Below are positions 16,880 to 25,187 of a stretch of 64,000 bases of DNA, piece after piece. This DNA is from Geoalkalibacter subterraneus (GTDB lineage Bacteria > Desulfobacterota > Desulfuromonadia > Desulfuromonadales > Geoalkalibacteraceae). Each line of letters begins with the position of its first letter. The first letter of the stretch is position 1. Location of the stretch: NCBI RefSeq assembly GCF_000827125.1, contig NZ_CP010311.1:2294001-2358000 (forward strand), in the 5' to 3' direction. Made by a program: the position numbers and the translations under genes. The notes beneath the pieces were generated by a model. That model was not told the origin of the DNA. It did no database searches and worked only from the letters and a program-made list of their open reading frames with translations.

Positions 16880-18451
16880 ATGACCACCGAGTCCGTACAC
16901 AAAGCCCTGATGCGGACAAGCACCTATCCGGAGACCACCTCTGAGGTGGCCTATATAGAGACTCACGTCTCCAAACTCTATTTAACCGATCAGTTCGTCT
17001 ACAAACTCAAAAAACCTGTCAATTTCAAATTTCTTGACTTTACGACCTTGGACCGCCGCCGGTTTTACTGTGAGGAAGAGGTTCGTCTCAATCGCCGGTT
17101 TGCCCCTGACACGTACCTGGGGGTGATGGAAATTCGGGAGGACCACGGCCGCATCTCCATAGGCGGCCCGGGCACAACAATCGAATACGCCGTCAGAATG
17201 GTCCGTCTGCCTTTCGACCGCATGCTCGACCATCTCATCGACCGGCAAGCTAGCGAACTCCCCGGTCAAATAGATCGCCTGGCACCTTTACTTGCGCGCC
17301 TGGAGGATGAATCGCCTGTCTGCCAGCGCAACGGGGGCCGAAATAATTTTGACGCGGTGTGCGGCAACTGGCAGGAAAATTTCGAACAGATGACGCCTTT
17401 TATCGGCCAGACTCTGTCAGCCGAAGCCGAAGGTATCTGCCGTCGCTATGTCGAGAAATTCCTGCAGGAACACGAAGAACTTCTCCTGCACCGTGAAGAT
17501 GAGGGGTTTGTCCGCGAGGGCCATGGCGATCTGCATGCCGAGCACATCTGCCTGACCGACACGATCCGGATTTATGACTGTATCGAATTCAATCGACGTT
17601 TTCGAGTGGCCGATGTCGCCGCTGACCTGGCCTTCCTGCTGATGGATCTGGAATATCGTCAACGCCGCGACCTTTCAACCCGTCTCTTGTCCGGCTACCG
17701 CGCTCATGCCAGGCCCGATCCGGATTTACCCGGACTTCTCGAATTTTACAAAATCTATCGCGCTTATGTGCGCGGCAAAGTTCAGACATTTCTTCAGGCG
17801 GACGCACAGGCCCAGGATGCAACCCGTCGTGAAGCACGCCTTTGTGCCTGCCGCTATTTCAACCTGGCCCTGGGCTACCTGCTCCCATCCTCTCTGATCC
17901 TGGTCGGCGGATTGATGGGAACAGGCAAGTCAACGCTTGCGCTGGAACTTTCTCGTGCCAGTGATGCAACCCTGCTTCGCTCCGACGTGGTACGCAAGCA
18001 TCTCGCCGGCCTGCACGAATCGACTCCGGCGCCCGCAGAGTTCGCACAGGGCATCTACACCCCGGAGTGGAATCGCCGGGTCTATAACGAAATGCTGCGA
18101 CAGACCGAAGCGCTGTTGAGCGAGGGCAGGAGCGTCATCGTGGACGCCAGCTTCTCCAGAAAACAGGATCGCGTCCAGTTCCAGGAGCTGGCCCGCCGGA
18201 TGCAGAAGCCGTCCCTGTTTATTCATCTCGCCTGCGACACCGAAACCCTGGGACGCCGATTGCAGCAACGCCGGCAAGATCCCCATGAAGTTTCGGACGG
18301 CCGGCAGGAATTGCTGGCGGATCAGATGGCACACTTTCAACAACCCGGGGAAGAAGAATGCATCCTTTCCCTTGATGGCGCGCACGACCCGTGTCAGAAT
18401 GCCCAGAGCGTTTTATGCGAAATCCTTTCCCGAAAGGACCCTACGGCATGA
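16880..18451 (+). CDS. Bifunctional APH-like kinase / AAA P-loop kinase fusion
   Basis: A 523-aa cytoplasmic fusion. Residues about 1-330 resemble the aminoglycoside phosphotransferase (APH/choline kinase) fold, with the catalytic HGDLHAEHICL loop near residue 215 and a following DCIEFN metal site. Residues about 340-520 form a zeta-toxin/gluconate-kinase-like P-loop domain with Walker A GGLMGTGKST and a conserved NVIVDASF-like strand (SVIVDASFSRKQDR). The architecture is widespread and annotated by homology only; the substrate is unknown. Antibiotic resistance should not be inferred. The ATG at 16880 follows GGAAAGAGC. It overlaps the next gene by 4 nt, so it is translationally coupled to the symporter cluster. 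Confidence 0.85.
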   Translation: MTTESVHKALMRTSTYPETTSEVAYIETHVSKLYLTDQFVYKLKKPVNFKFLDFTTLDRRRFYCEEEVRLNRRFAPDTYLGVMEIREDHGRISIGGPGTTIEYAVRMVRLPFDRMLDHLIDRQASELPGQIDRLAPLLARLEDESPVCQRNGGRNNFDAVCGNWQENFEQMTPFIGQTLSAEAEGICRRYVEKFLQEHEELLLHREDEGFVREGHGDLHAEHICLTDTIRIYDCIEFNRRFRVADVAADLAFLLMDLEYRQRRDLSTRLLSGYRAHARPDPDLPGLLEFYKIYRAYVRGKVQTFLQADAQAQDATRREARLCACRYFNLALGYLLPSSLILVGGLMGTGKSTLALELSRASDATLLRSDVVRKHLAGLHESTPAPAEFAQGIYTPEWNRRVYNEMLRQTEALLSEGRSVIVDASFSRKQDRVQFQELARRMQKPSLFIHLACDTETLGRRLQQRRQDPHEVSDGRQELLADQMAHFQQPGEEECILSLDGAHDPCQNAQSVLCEILSRKDPTA

Positions 18452-18669
18452 AAGATCCCAAACCTCCACAAATTCGCGAAGCCTGGGTGCTTTTTTTCGT
18501 TATGGGAATGATTATGATTAATTATCCGTTCATCCATATTTTCAATAAAGACATCACCATTTTCGGGATCCCCCTGCTGGTTTTTTATTTTCTGGTCGGG
18601 TGGCCGCTCTCCATACTCGTCGTGGCGATCTTTGCCCATGTCCTCGAAAACGCCCCTCTAGACCAGTAG
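18448..18669 (+). CDS. Small two-helix membrane protein preceding the symporter
   Basis: A 73-aa protein with two predicted transmembrane segments (VLFFVMGMIMINYPFIHIF and GIPLLVFYFLVGWPLSILVV), connected by a short loop with NKDITIFG. Small proteins of this kind (DUF3311/YhdT type) often precede sodium/solute symporter genes and may be accessory subunits. Its ATG overlaps the upstream stop by 4 nt and its own stop is 6 nt before the symporter-phosphatase ATG. Together they look like a single translational unit. Confidence 0.75.
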   Translation: MKDPKPPQIREAWVLFFVMGMIMINYPFIHIFNKDITIFGIPLLVFYFLVGWPLSILVVAIFAHVLENAPLDQ

Positions 18670-18675
18670 CGCCGT

Positions 18676-21600
18676 ATGATTCCGATTCAGACCGTCGCCC
18701 TTATTACGCTGACCTACTTCGCGCTGCTTTTCTTCGTGGCGTATTATGCCGACAAACGGAGGCAGGCCGGGCGCAGCATCATTTCCAATTCACACATCTA
18801 CTCGCTCTCCCTGGCCGTCTACGTGACCACGTGGACCTTTTACGGCAGTGTCGGCCGTGCAGCCACCTCGGGACTCGATTTTCTGCCCGTCTACCTGGGC
18901 CCGACCCTCATAGCGTTTACCTGGTGGTTTCTGCTGCGCAAGATGGTACGTGTCAGCAAGGAGCAGAATATCGTTAGCATTGCCGACTTTATCTCCAGCC
19001 GTTACGGTAAATCATCGATTCTCGGTGCGATCGTTACCCTGTTTGCCGTAGTAGGGATCATGCCCTACATCGCGCTGCAGCTTAAAGCGGTGGCGCGCAC
19101 TTTCGAGATCCTGACAACCCCCGCTGACGGAACTCCGGTGGAGGGCGCCCTGCTGGCGACCCTCCCCCCGTACATTGATACGGCCTTTATCGTTGCAGTG
19201 GTCCTGGCACTGTTCGGCGTACTGTTCGGAGCCAGGCGCCTTGACGCCGCTGAGCGGCACGAAGGTCTGGTCGCGGCAATCGCGCTTGAATCCCTGGTTA
19301 AAATCATTGCCTTCATGGCGGTCGGTATTTTCGTCACCTATGGGCTGTTCGACGGGTTCGGGGACATCTTCACACGCTTTGCCGCAACCTTCCCGGATCG
19401 CCAGTATCTCCTGCAGCTCGGCACCGATCAGGTGCCCTACGCCAAGTGGTTTACGGTCACGTTCATCTCCATGATGGCGGTCATGTTCCTGCCCCGCCAG
19501 TTTCACATCATGGTCATTGAAAACTCGGATGAAAATCATATCCGTAAGGCCATGTGGCGTTTTCCGCTCTACATGTTCATGATCAACCTGTTCGTCATTC
19601 CCATTGCCCTTGGAGGGCTTCTCCTGACCGGAGGCGATACTTCCGCAGCAGATTATTTTGTTCTATTCATTCCCCATGAAGCAGGGCAAACCTGGTTGGC
19701 CATGCTGATTTTTCTGGGCGGATTCTCCGGTGCGGCCGGCATGGTGATGGTCAGTTCCGTGGCGCTGGCAACGATGATTCTCAACCACCTGGTCATGCCC
19801 ATCATCATCCGCCTGCACATTCATGCCGCCGATCTTTCCGGCTTTCTGGTCAATGTCAAGCGACTGGCCATTGTCGCCGTCATTTTCCAGGGCTACCTGT
19901 ACTACAAGGTCATCGGCGACTCACTGGCGCTGGTCAACATCGGATTGATCTCCTTTGTCGCCGCGACCCAATTTGCACCTGCAGTCATTGGCGGTCTTTA
20001 CTGGAAGCGGGGCAATGTCAAGGGAGCAACTGCCGGGATTCTTCTTGGCTTCTGTGTTTGGTTTTACACCCTGCTGGTTCCCTCCTTCGTACGGTCCGGC
20101 TGGCTGAAGACCGATATCATGGAAAAAGGTCTTTTTGATCTGGCCATCCTTCGTCCCACCGAACTTTTCGGCCTCAGCGGCTTTGATGCCCTGACCCATT
20201 CCCTCTTCTGGAGCCTGTTCTTCAACCTGAGTGCTTACCTCGTTCTCTCCCTGTTCTGCCGCCGCCATTCCATCGAGCAGGAGCAGGCAGAGAAATTCGT
20301 CGACGCATACGGCTATAAGGATAAAGAGCAGGAACGCCAACGCATCAGCAAGGCTCCGACGGTCATGGAATTTGTCGACCTGATGGCCAAATTTATCGGA
20401 GAAAAGCAGGCCCATTCAGCGATATCAGAGTATCTCGGCAATAGCGAAATAGACGAACGGGGCAGTCTTTCCGAATACGACCTGCCACACTTGAAGCGTT
20501 TCACGGAACGAACCCTTGCCGGTTCAGTCGGCGCGGCGCCCGCACGCATTATTATCGACAACTACCTGTCTGCACGCGGCAGCAAAATGGAGGATGTTTT
20601 TGACATTTTCGGCTCTGTTACTCTGAGCCGCACCACCAGCCGCGAACAGCTCGGCGTCCTTTATGAAGCAGCCCGGATCGTCGCCAGCGGTCGCAACCTC
20701 GACGACATTCTTGAAGATATTCTCGACCTGTTGACCCAGCAGTTCAAATTCGACCTCTGCGTCATCCGCATTATTGACGAAGACAGCAACACCCTCGTGG
20801 TGCGCTGTCAGAAAGGGATGACCTCACAACATCTGGGAGAATCCGAACGTGACATTTCCCGCGAGACCTACATTGGTGAAGCTTTTCTGACCAACTCGGT
20901 CATCAAGGTTAACGATACCGATTTTCTTGACAAACCCCAATCCGCCCAGATTATCCATCGCGAGGGGATCAAATCCTTCGCCCACGCGCCCATTACCATC
21001 GAGGGCCAGCCGATAGGGGTTCTCTCCGCCTTCTCCCGCTCGGTCAAAGGCATCTTTACCGATGAATTCATTGAACTTTTCCGAAGCCTTGCAGGCCAGA
21101 TCGGCATCGCCTGGCGAAATGCCATGCAGACCAAGGAACTGATCGAAGCACGCGGGCGCGAGCGCGAGATGGAGATTGCGAAAAATATACAGATGAGTCT
21201 GCTGCCCACCCATGTTCCCAAAATCGAAGGGATCACGCTGGCCGGCATGTGCGTGCCGGCGCGGCAGGTCGGTGGCGATTATTATGATTTCCTGGTGCGC
21301 GGGGAAAATGGCCTGGATATCGTCATCGCCGATGTCTCGGGGCACAACGTCGGCGCGGCACTGCTTATGGCAGAAACCCGGGCATTTATTCAGGCCCGCG
21401 CCGACGGCCTCGGCACCCCTGCCGAAATCCTCGATTCACTCAACCGTTTCTTTTATGAAGATCTGACCCGCACCGAATTGTTCATCACCATGTTCTACCT
21501 GCATTATGATGCCGCGGATCGCAAGATTCTGTATGCCAATGCCGGGCATAATCCTCCCCTGCTCTGGCGTTCGGAAAGCAACACCTGCGAGTGGCTTGAT

Positions 21601-21888
21601 GCGGAAGGGTTGATCCTGGGCGTCAAACCCTCGGTTGAATTTATCGAAATCAGAGACCAGTTGCATCCTGGCGATATGGTTTTACTCTATACGGACGGCA
21701 TCACCGAAGCGGAAAACGACCGGGGGGAATTTTTCGGTCGTGAGCGACTCTGCGGTCTGCTCAATGAAAACTCCGACGATGATCCGAAAAAGGTCCTCAA
21801 CATGCTGCTTGACCAGGTGCGACTTTTTACCGGTGTTCAACATTTTACTGACGACGTAACCATGGCAATCATGAAAATACAAAAATGA
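18676..21888 (+). CDS. Sodium/solute symporter-GAF-PP2C (SpoIIE) phosphatase fusion
   Basis: A 1070-aa integral membrane protein with three parts. Residues about 1-560 form a sodium/solute symporter (SSS/PutP-like) domain with about 13 membrane helices. A GAF sensor domain lies at about 656-815 (LYEAARIVASGRNLDDILEDIL...). A SpoIIE/RsbU-type PP2C serine phosphatase domain covers about 829-1070. Metal-binding acidic motifs are intact: GGDYYDF at about 866, ADVSGHNVGAAL, YTDGITEAEN and the late TDDVTMAIM. Such phosphatases usually dephosphorylate a STAS antagonist, and a STAS gene and a kinase gene follow directly. Whether the symporter part transports or only senses is unknown. The ribosome-binding site is weak, consistent with coupling to the upstream gene. 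Confidence 0.92.
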   Translation: MIPIQTVALITLTYFALLFFVAYYADKRRQAGRSIISNSHIYSLSLAVYVTTWTFYGSVGRAATSGLDFLPVYLGPTLIAFTWWFLLRKMVRVSKEQNIVSIADFISSRYGKSSILGAIVTLFAVVGIMPYIALQLKAVARTFEILTTPADGTPVEGALLATLPPYIDTAFIVAVVLALFGVLFGARRLDAAERHEGLVAAIALESLVKIIAFMAVGIFVTYGLFDGFGDIFTRFAATFPDRQYLLQLGTDQVPYAKWFTVTFISMMAVMFLPRQFHIMVIENSDENHIRKAMWRFPLYMFMINLFVIPIALGGLLLTGGDTSAADYFVLFIPHEAGQTWLAMLIFLGGFSGAAGMVMVSSVALATMILNHLVMPIIIRLHIHAADLSGFLVNVKRLAIVAVIFQGYLYYKVIGDSLALVNIGLISFVAATQFAPAVIGGLYWKRGNVKGATAGILLGFCVWFYTLLVPSFVRSGWLKTDIMEKGLFDLAILRPTELFGLSGFDALTHSLFWSLFFNLSAYLVLSLFCRRHSIEQEQAEKFVDAYGYKDKEQERQRISKAPTVMEFVDLMAKFIGEKQAHSAISEYLGNSEIDERGSLSEYDLPHLKRFTERTLAGSVGAAPARIIIDNYLSARGSKMEDVFDIFGSVTLSRTTSREQLGVLYEAARIVASGRNLDDILEDILDLLTQQFKFDLCVIRIIDEDSNTLVVRCQKGMTSQHLGESERDISRETYIGEAFLTNSVIKVNDTDFLDKPQSAQIIHREGIKSFAHAPITIEGQPIGVLSAFSRSVKGIFTDEFIELFRSLAGQIGIAWRNAMQTKELIEARGREREMEIAKNIQMSLLPTHVPKIEGITLAGMCVPARQVGGDYYDFLVRGENGLDIVIADVSGHNVGAALLMAETRAFIQARADGLGTPAEILDSLNRFFYEDLTRTELFITMFYLHYDAADRKILYANAGHNPPLLWRSESNTCEWLDAEGLILGVKPSVEFIEIRDQLHPGDMVLLYTDGITEAENDRGEFFGRERLCGLLNENSDDDPKKVLNMLLDQVRLFTGVQHFTDDVTMAIMKIQK

Positions 21889-21965
21889 TTTTTAAATCAA
21901 AAGGGTCGTGGCGCCCTCGACAGGGTTATGATATTGTTGGGATTGAGCGAAATTAACTTGGATTC

Positions 21966-23420
21966 CTATTCAATGACATGATGAATAAGTAAAGGAGATG
22001 CAACATGGTTTTGAAAATCGAGGAAAAAGATGATGTGGTCCTCATGCTTGTCAAGGAAGAGCGTCTTGATGCCCATAACAGCGGCGAGCTTAAAAATCAG
22101 ATGCTGAGCCTTTTTGAAGAAGGCAAGAACCACATTGTAATCGATCTGCAGGATGTGCGCTTCATTGACTCGTCGGGACTTGGCGCCCTTGTTTCCGGTT
22201 TTAAAAACGCCAGCGCCCGCAATGGCAATTTGAAACTGTGTGGTCTGCAGCCGCAGGTCAAATCCATGTTCGAACTGACCCGCCTGCATCGCGTTTTTGA
22301 AATCTTCTCGGGTGTTGACGAAGCTCTGGCGAGTTTCTAACGGTCTTTCGGGGGCCCTATGAGAGACGAACAGATCGAGGTGGACATCAAAGTCCCCAAC
22401 CAGACCCGATACCTGAGCCTCATCGGGAAAATCGGCGAGGACATTGCCCGAACACTCAAGAAGTACAAGGGAGATCGGGAGGAGCTTGCCTATCACATCA
22501 ATCTGGTGTTGACCGAATCCATGACCAACGCCATCCGGCATGCCCATGAAGGCGACCCAAGCAAAGAAGTCCACATCACCATCAGCATCCTGGACAACAT
22601 TCTGTCCATAAAGGTGTACGATCAGGGACAGGGTTTCGACATCAGCACGATTCCGACGCCAAAGTTTCGCTGTCTCGAAGAACACGGGCGCGGCGTGTTC
22701 ATTATTCACACCCTGATGGACAGCGTAACCTACCGTAAATACAACGGCGGACATGTGCTTGAAATGGTCAAGGCACTGGGGGGTAATTTCTTTATCCCGC
22801 AAACGATGGATCAGACAAACCAGTTCGGCATGTGACGCCACCCGCTGGTTGCTGCCGAAATCACCTTTGTAGGCAACAAACGAGACCCGCGCTCTTCTGA
22901 CGGCGTCTAAATCAAGCGACGAGTCTCCCACAAAGAGCATCTCATGGGCCTGGCGGTCAAGACGACGGCCGACCTCATGCAGTACATCCGGCCAGGGCTT
23001 AGGGTACGCGACATCTTTCCTCGTAACCACCGTAGAAAAATACTGCCGCACACCGAAATGGCTCAGCAGATCGAAGGCACTCAGCCCGCGGTTGGTGGCT
23101 AATGCCAGCGAAAAATCGACAGCCAATTCCTCCAGCGCCTCGGCGAGACCGGGTTCCATCGTCAGATATGGAATAAATTGCCTGTAATCCAAGGTGGCGG
23201 CGTAAGCCAAAGCCTCCCCTGCGTGATCCGCCCCCAGCAACTCCTTAAGAACCTGATCGCTTGAAGCGGTATGGCAAAGGGTGCTTTTACTCTGGTCGTC
23301 AGCAGTGATCGGAGCCACCCCGAAATGCTCAAGAATCGTATTGTAGTAGGCAAGGTTGGCCTGTTTGCTTTCAAACAGAACGCCATCACAGTCAAAAACG
23401 ATTGTCTGTAGCTCGGTCAT
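21966..23420 (-). CDS. HAD-family hydrolase with frame running antisense into the rsb-like genes
   Basis: The first 195-210 residues (about 23420-22795) are a HAD superfamily phosphatase: FDCDGVLFESKQAN is motif I, LALATNRG is motif II, DVAYPKPWPDVLHEV supplies motif III lysine, and MLFVGDSSLDLDAVRRA is motif IV. After YKGDFGSNQRVASHAELVCLIHRL the natural end would be expected, but the frame has no stop until 21966. It runs codon-aligned antisense through the kinase gene and the STAS gene, and residues past about 210 show no HAD features. In another frame a TAA occurs at once after HRF-A-G, so a 1-nt shift may have removed the stop. The ATG at 23420 overlaps the lgt stop by 1 nt. Confidence 0.6.
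   Translation of the reverse strand: MTELQTIVFDCDGVLFESKQANLAYYNTILEHFGVAPITADDQSKSTLCHTASSDQVLKELLGADHAGEALAYAATLDYRQFIPYLTMEPGLAEALEELAVDFSLALATNRGLSAFDLLSHFGVRQYFSTVVTRKDVAYPKPWPDVLHEVGRRLDRQAHEMLFVGDSSLDLDAVRRARVSFVAYKGDFGSNQRVASHAELVCLIHRLRDKEITPQCLDHFKHMSAVVFTVGYAVHQGVNNEHAAPVFFETAKLWRRNRADVETLSLIVHLYGQNVVQDADGDVDFFAWVAFMGMPDGVGHGFGQHQIDVIGKLLPISLVLLECSGNVLADFPDEAQVSGLVGDFDVHLDLFVSHRAPERPLETRQSFVNTREDFKNAMQAGQFEHGFDLRLQTTQFQIAIAGAGVFKTGNKGAKSRRVNEAHILQIDYNVVLAFFKKAQHLIFKLAAVMGIKTLFLDKHEDHIIFFLDFQNHVASPLLIHHVIE
22005..22340 (+). CDS. STAS-domain anti-sigma factor antagonist
   Basis: A 111-aa single STAS domain. The loop VRFIDSSGLGALVSGFKNA contains the phosphorylatable serine of SpoIIAA/RsbV-type antagonists (DSSGLG at about residues 55-60). 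The expected role is to bind the HATPase kinase when unphosphorylated and to be reset by the PP2C phosphatase encoded upstream. AAAGGAGATGCAAC is an ideal ribosome-binding site. It lies 116 nt after the phosphatase gene and 18 nt before the kinase gene. The final target (sigma factor or other output) is not encoded in the window. Confidence 0.93.
   Translation: MVLKIEEKDDVVLMLVKEERLDAHNSGELKNQMLSLFEEGKNHIVIDLQDVRFIDSSGLGALVSGFKNASARNGNLKLCGLQPQVKSMFELTRLHRVFEIFSGVDEALASF
22359..22835 (+). CDS. RsbW/SpoIIAB-type HATPase anti-sigma serine kinase
   Basis: A 158-aa GHKL ATPase of the HATPase_c_2 type. The N-box is ESMTNAIRHAHEG at about residues 53-65, the G1 box is DQGQGFD and the G2 box is HGRGVFIIHTLMD. 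This is the architecture of RsbW/SpoIIAB kinases that phosphorylate a STAS antagonist and hold a sigma factor or other partner. It starts 18 nt after the STAS gene, completing a phosphatase-antagonist-kinase order. The 3' end overlaps the convergent HAD gene frame on the other strand. Confidence 0.92.
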   Translation: MRDEQIEVDIKVPNQTRYLSLIGKIGEDIARTLKKYKGDREELAYHINLVLTESMTNAIRHAHEGDPSKEVHITISILDNILSIKVYDQGQGFDISTIPTPKFRCLEEHGRGVFIIHTLMDSVTYRKYNGGHVLEMVKALGGNFFIPQTMDQTNQFGM

Positions 23421-24205
23421 CACATTTTCCTTTGCTGCTGCAAGAGCCACAATATTCCGCCGAGGCCAACAAGCATCATCGGTACGGACAGCAATTGTCC
23501 CATGGTCGCCCCACCCCATAAGAATCCAAGATGCATGTCCGGCTCACGGAAAAATTCCACCAGGAATCTGAACCCGCCATAGAGCATTAGAAATGCGAAG
23601 AGCGGGAGCCCTGCAGAAACTTTTTTGCGATGCAACCCGTAAAGGATGGCAAAAAGAACAGCCCCTTCCAGAATGGCTTCATACAGTTGGCTGGGGTGCC
23701 GCGGCAGCGCACCAGCGCCTGGGAAGACCATCCCCCAGGGGACATCGGTGACCCTTCCCCAGAGTTCCGCATTTATAAAGTTGCCCATGCGGCCGAAGCC
23801 GAGCCCGGGGGCAGCGGAAGTCACAAGAATATCGGCGGTGAGCAGAAAAGGAAGATCACGCCGTCGGATAAAAAAAAGCGCGGCGACAACGACCCCGAGC
23901 AATCCGCCATGAAAACTCATCCCTCCTTCCCAGACAGAAAAAATTTCCAGGGGATGTTCCAGGTAGAATGCGAGATTATAAAAGAGAACGTAACCAAGAC
24001 GCCCACCAAGGATAACACCGACGACGCAATAAAAAAGAAGATCGCTCACCCCGTCTTTGGACAAAGACAGGCCGCGCCTGCGGCTGAGGTGAAGAATCAG
24101 AAAATAAGCGCACGCGAATCCGAGAAGATACATCAGTCCGTACCAGCGCACTGCCAGTGGGCCGATTTCAAAAATAACCGGATCGATATCAGGATAAGTC
24201 AACAT
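23420..24205 (-). CDS. lgt: Prolipoprotein diacylglyceryl transferase
   Basis: A 261-aa inner-membrane enzyme that transfers diacylglycerol from phosphatidylglycerol to the lipobox cysteine, the first step of lipoprotein maturation. Seven membrane segments are predicted. Motifs present are WYGLMYLLGF near the N-terminus, GGMSFHGGLLG and the Lgt signature GRMGNFINAELWG with the essential arginine, followed by RHPSQLYEA. The ATG at 24205 (MLTYPDIDPVIFEIG) fits the family; ATG at 24214 is also possible. Both overlap the end of the pseudouridine synthase gene. The many lipoproteins in this window are its natural clients. Confidence 0.95.
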   Translation of the reverse strand: MLTYPDIDPVIFEIGPLAVRWYGLMYLLGFACAYFLILHLSRRRGLSLSKDGVSDLLFYCVVGVILGGRLGYVLFYNLAFYLEHPLEIFSVWEGGMSFHGGLLGVVVAALFFIRRRDLPFLLTADILVTSAAPGLGFGRMGNFINAELWGRVTDVPWGMVFPGAGALPRHPSQLYEAILEGAVLFAILYGLHRKKVSAGLPLFAFLMLYGGFRFLVEFFREPDMHLGFLWGGATMGQLLSVPMMLVGLGGILWLLQQQRKM

Positions 24206-25187
24206 GGGTATCATCCATTTCAAGCTTTTGCATGGTTCGGGCATCCCCGAAAGACTCTTCATCGAGAAAATTTACCAGAGAAGTCATATCGGGATGAACT
24301 GGTGCCACCAGAGACAGGAGGTTTGCCTCCACCGGATGGACGACCTGCAATCGCCAGGAATGCAGCATCTGGCGGGGAACCTCCCTGCCGGAAAGCAATG
24401 AAGACCCGCCGTAGCGCACGTCTCCGACCAGCGGATGCCCTTTTTCAGTCAGATGAGCGCGTATCTGATGAGACCGACCGGTGGGAATGGTCACTGCGAG
24501 CAGAGCACAGTCGGCGGCAGGCCAGGTTTGTACAACCCGGAAATGGGTCAAGGCATCCTTGCCCCCTTTGGGTACTGAGCGAACAAGGTTGTCGCGCCGC
24601 GATCGCGCGAGCATGGAGTGGATTGTACCGTCCTGTTGAGAAGGCACACCATGAACCAGGGCCAGATAGACTTTTTTGACTTCACGCTCCCGCACTGCCA
24701 GGGTCAATCCTTTGTGAGCACGGCGGTGAATGGAGAAAACAAGGACACCGGACGTATCCCGGTCCAGGCGCTGCGCCATCCCGAGTTCAGGATCGTGGCG
24801 GGGGCGCCTGGGATCATGCAGAAAATTTTTGATCGCTTCATAAAGCGTCCCCTTGTAACGGGCATGAGTGGGCTGCGTATCGACCCCCGAGGGTTTATTA
24901 ATCGCCAGCAGATAAGGGTCGCGGTAAAGAAGATGGCTATCGCTGAGCACAAAAGGCTCGAGAGGCAGACCATCCAGGTGAACTTCTATGGCGTCCCCTG
25001 CCCGTACGGTATAGGAGCAGCGGCGACTGCGGCGACCGGAGATATGCACCCCGCCAAGATCGAGGATTTTGCGTGCATGGGAACGCGAAAAATCGTCGAT
25101 AACCGCGGCCAGAAACTGATCGATTCGCATCCCGTCATTATCATCGGAAACAACGAGACGATAAAGGCGACGAAGATTGCCACTCAA
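24189..25187 (-). CDS. RluA/RluD-family RNA pseudouridine synthase
   Basis: A 332-aa pseudouridine synthase. An N-terminal S4 RNA-binding domain (about 20-75: MRIDQFLAAVIDDFSRSHARKILDLGGVHI) is followed by the catalytic domain with QRLDRDTSGVLVF carrying the catalytic aspartate, and later TGRSHQIRAHL. It likely modifies 23S rRNA; the exact RluC/RluD specificity cannot be settled. The best start is TTG at 25187, preceded by AAGGA at 7 nt. An upstream TTG at 25241 lacks such a site, and the first ATG (at codon 20) cuts off the start of the S4 region. It overlaps lgt. Confidence 0.88.
   Translation of the reverse strand: MSGNLRRLYRLVVSDDNDGMRIDQFLAAVIDDFSRSHARKILDLGGVHISGRRSRRCSYTVRAGDAIEVHLDGLPLEPFVLSDSHLLYRDPYLLAINKPSGVDTQPTHARYKGTLYEAIKNFLHDPRRPRHDPELGMAQRLDRDTSGVLVFSIHRRAHKGLTLAVREREVKKVYLALVHGVPSQQDGTIHSMLARSRRDNLVRSVPKGGKDALTHFRVVQTWPAADCALLAVTIPTGRSHQIRAHLTEKGHPLVGDVRYGGSSLLSGREVPRQMLHSWRLQVVHPVEANLLSLVAPVHPDMTSLVNFLDEESFGDARTMQKLEMDDTHVDLS

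Noticed and set aside
16880-18451. Antibiotic resistance gene based on the aminoglycoside phosphotransferase-like domain
   Set aside because: The APH fold is shared by many metabolic kinases and this fusion family is chromosomal with no resistance link.
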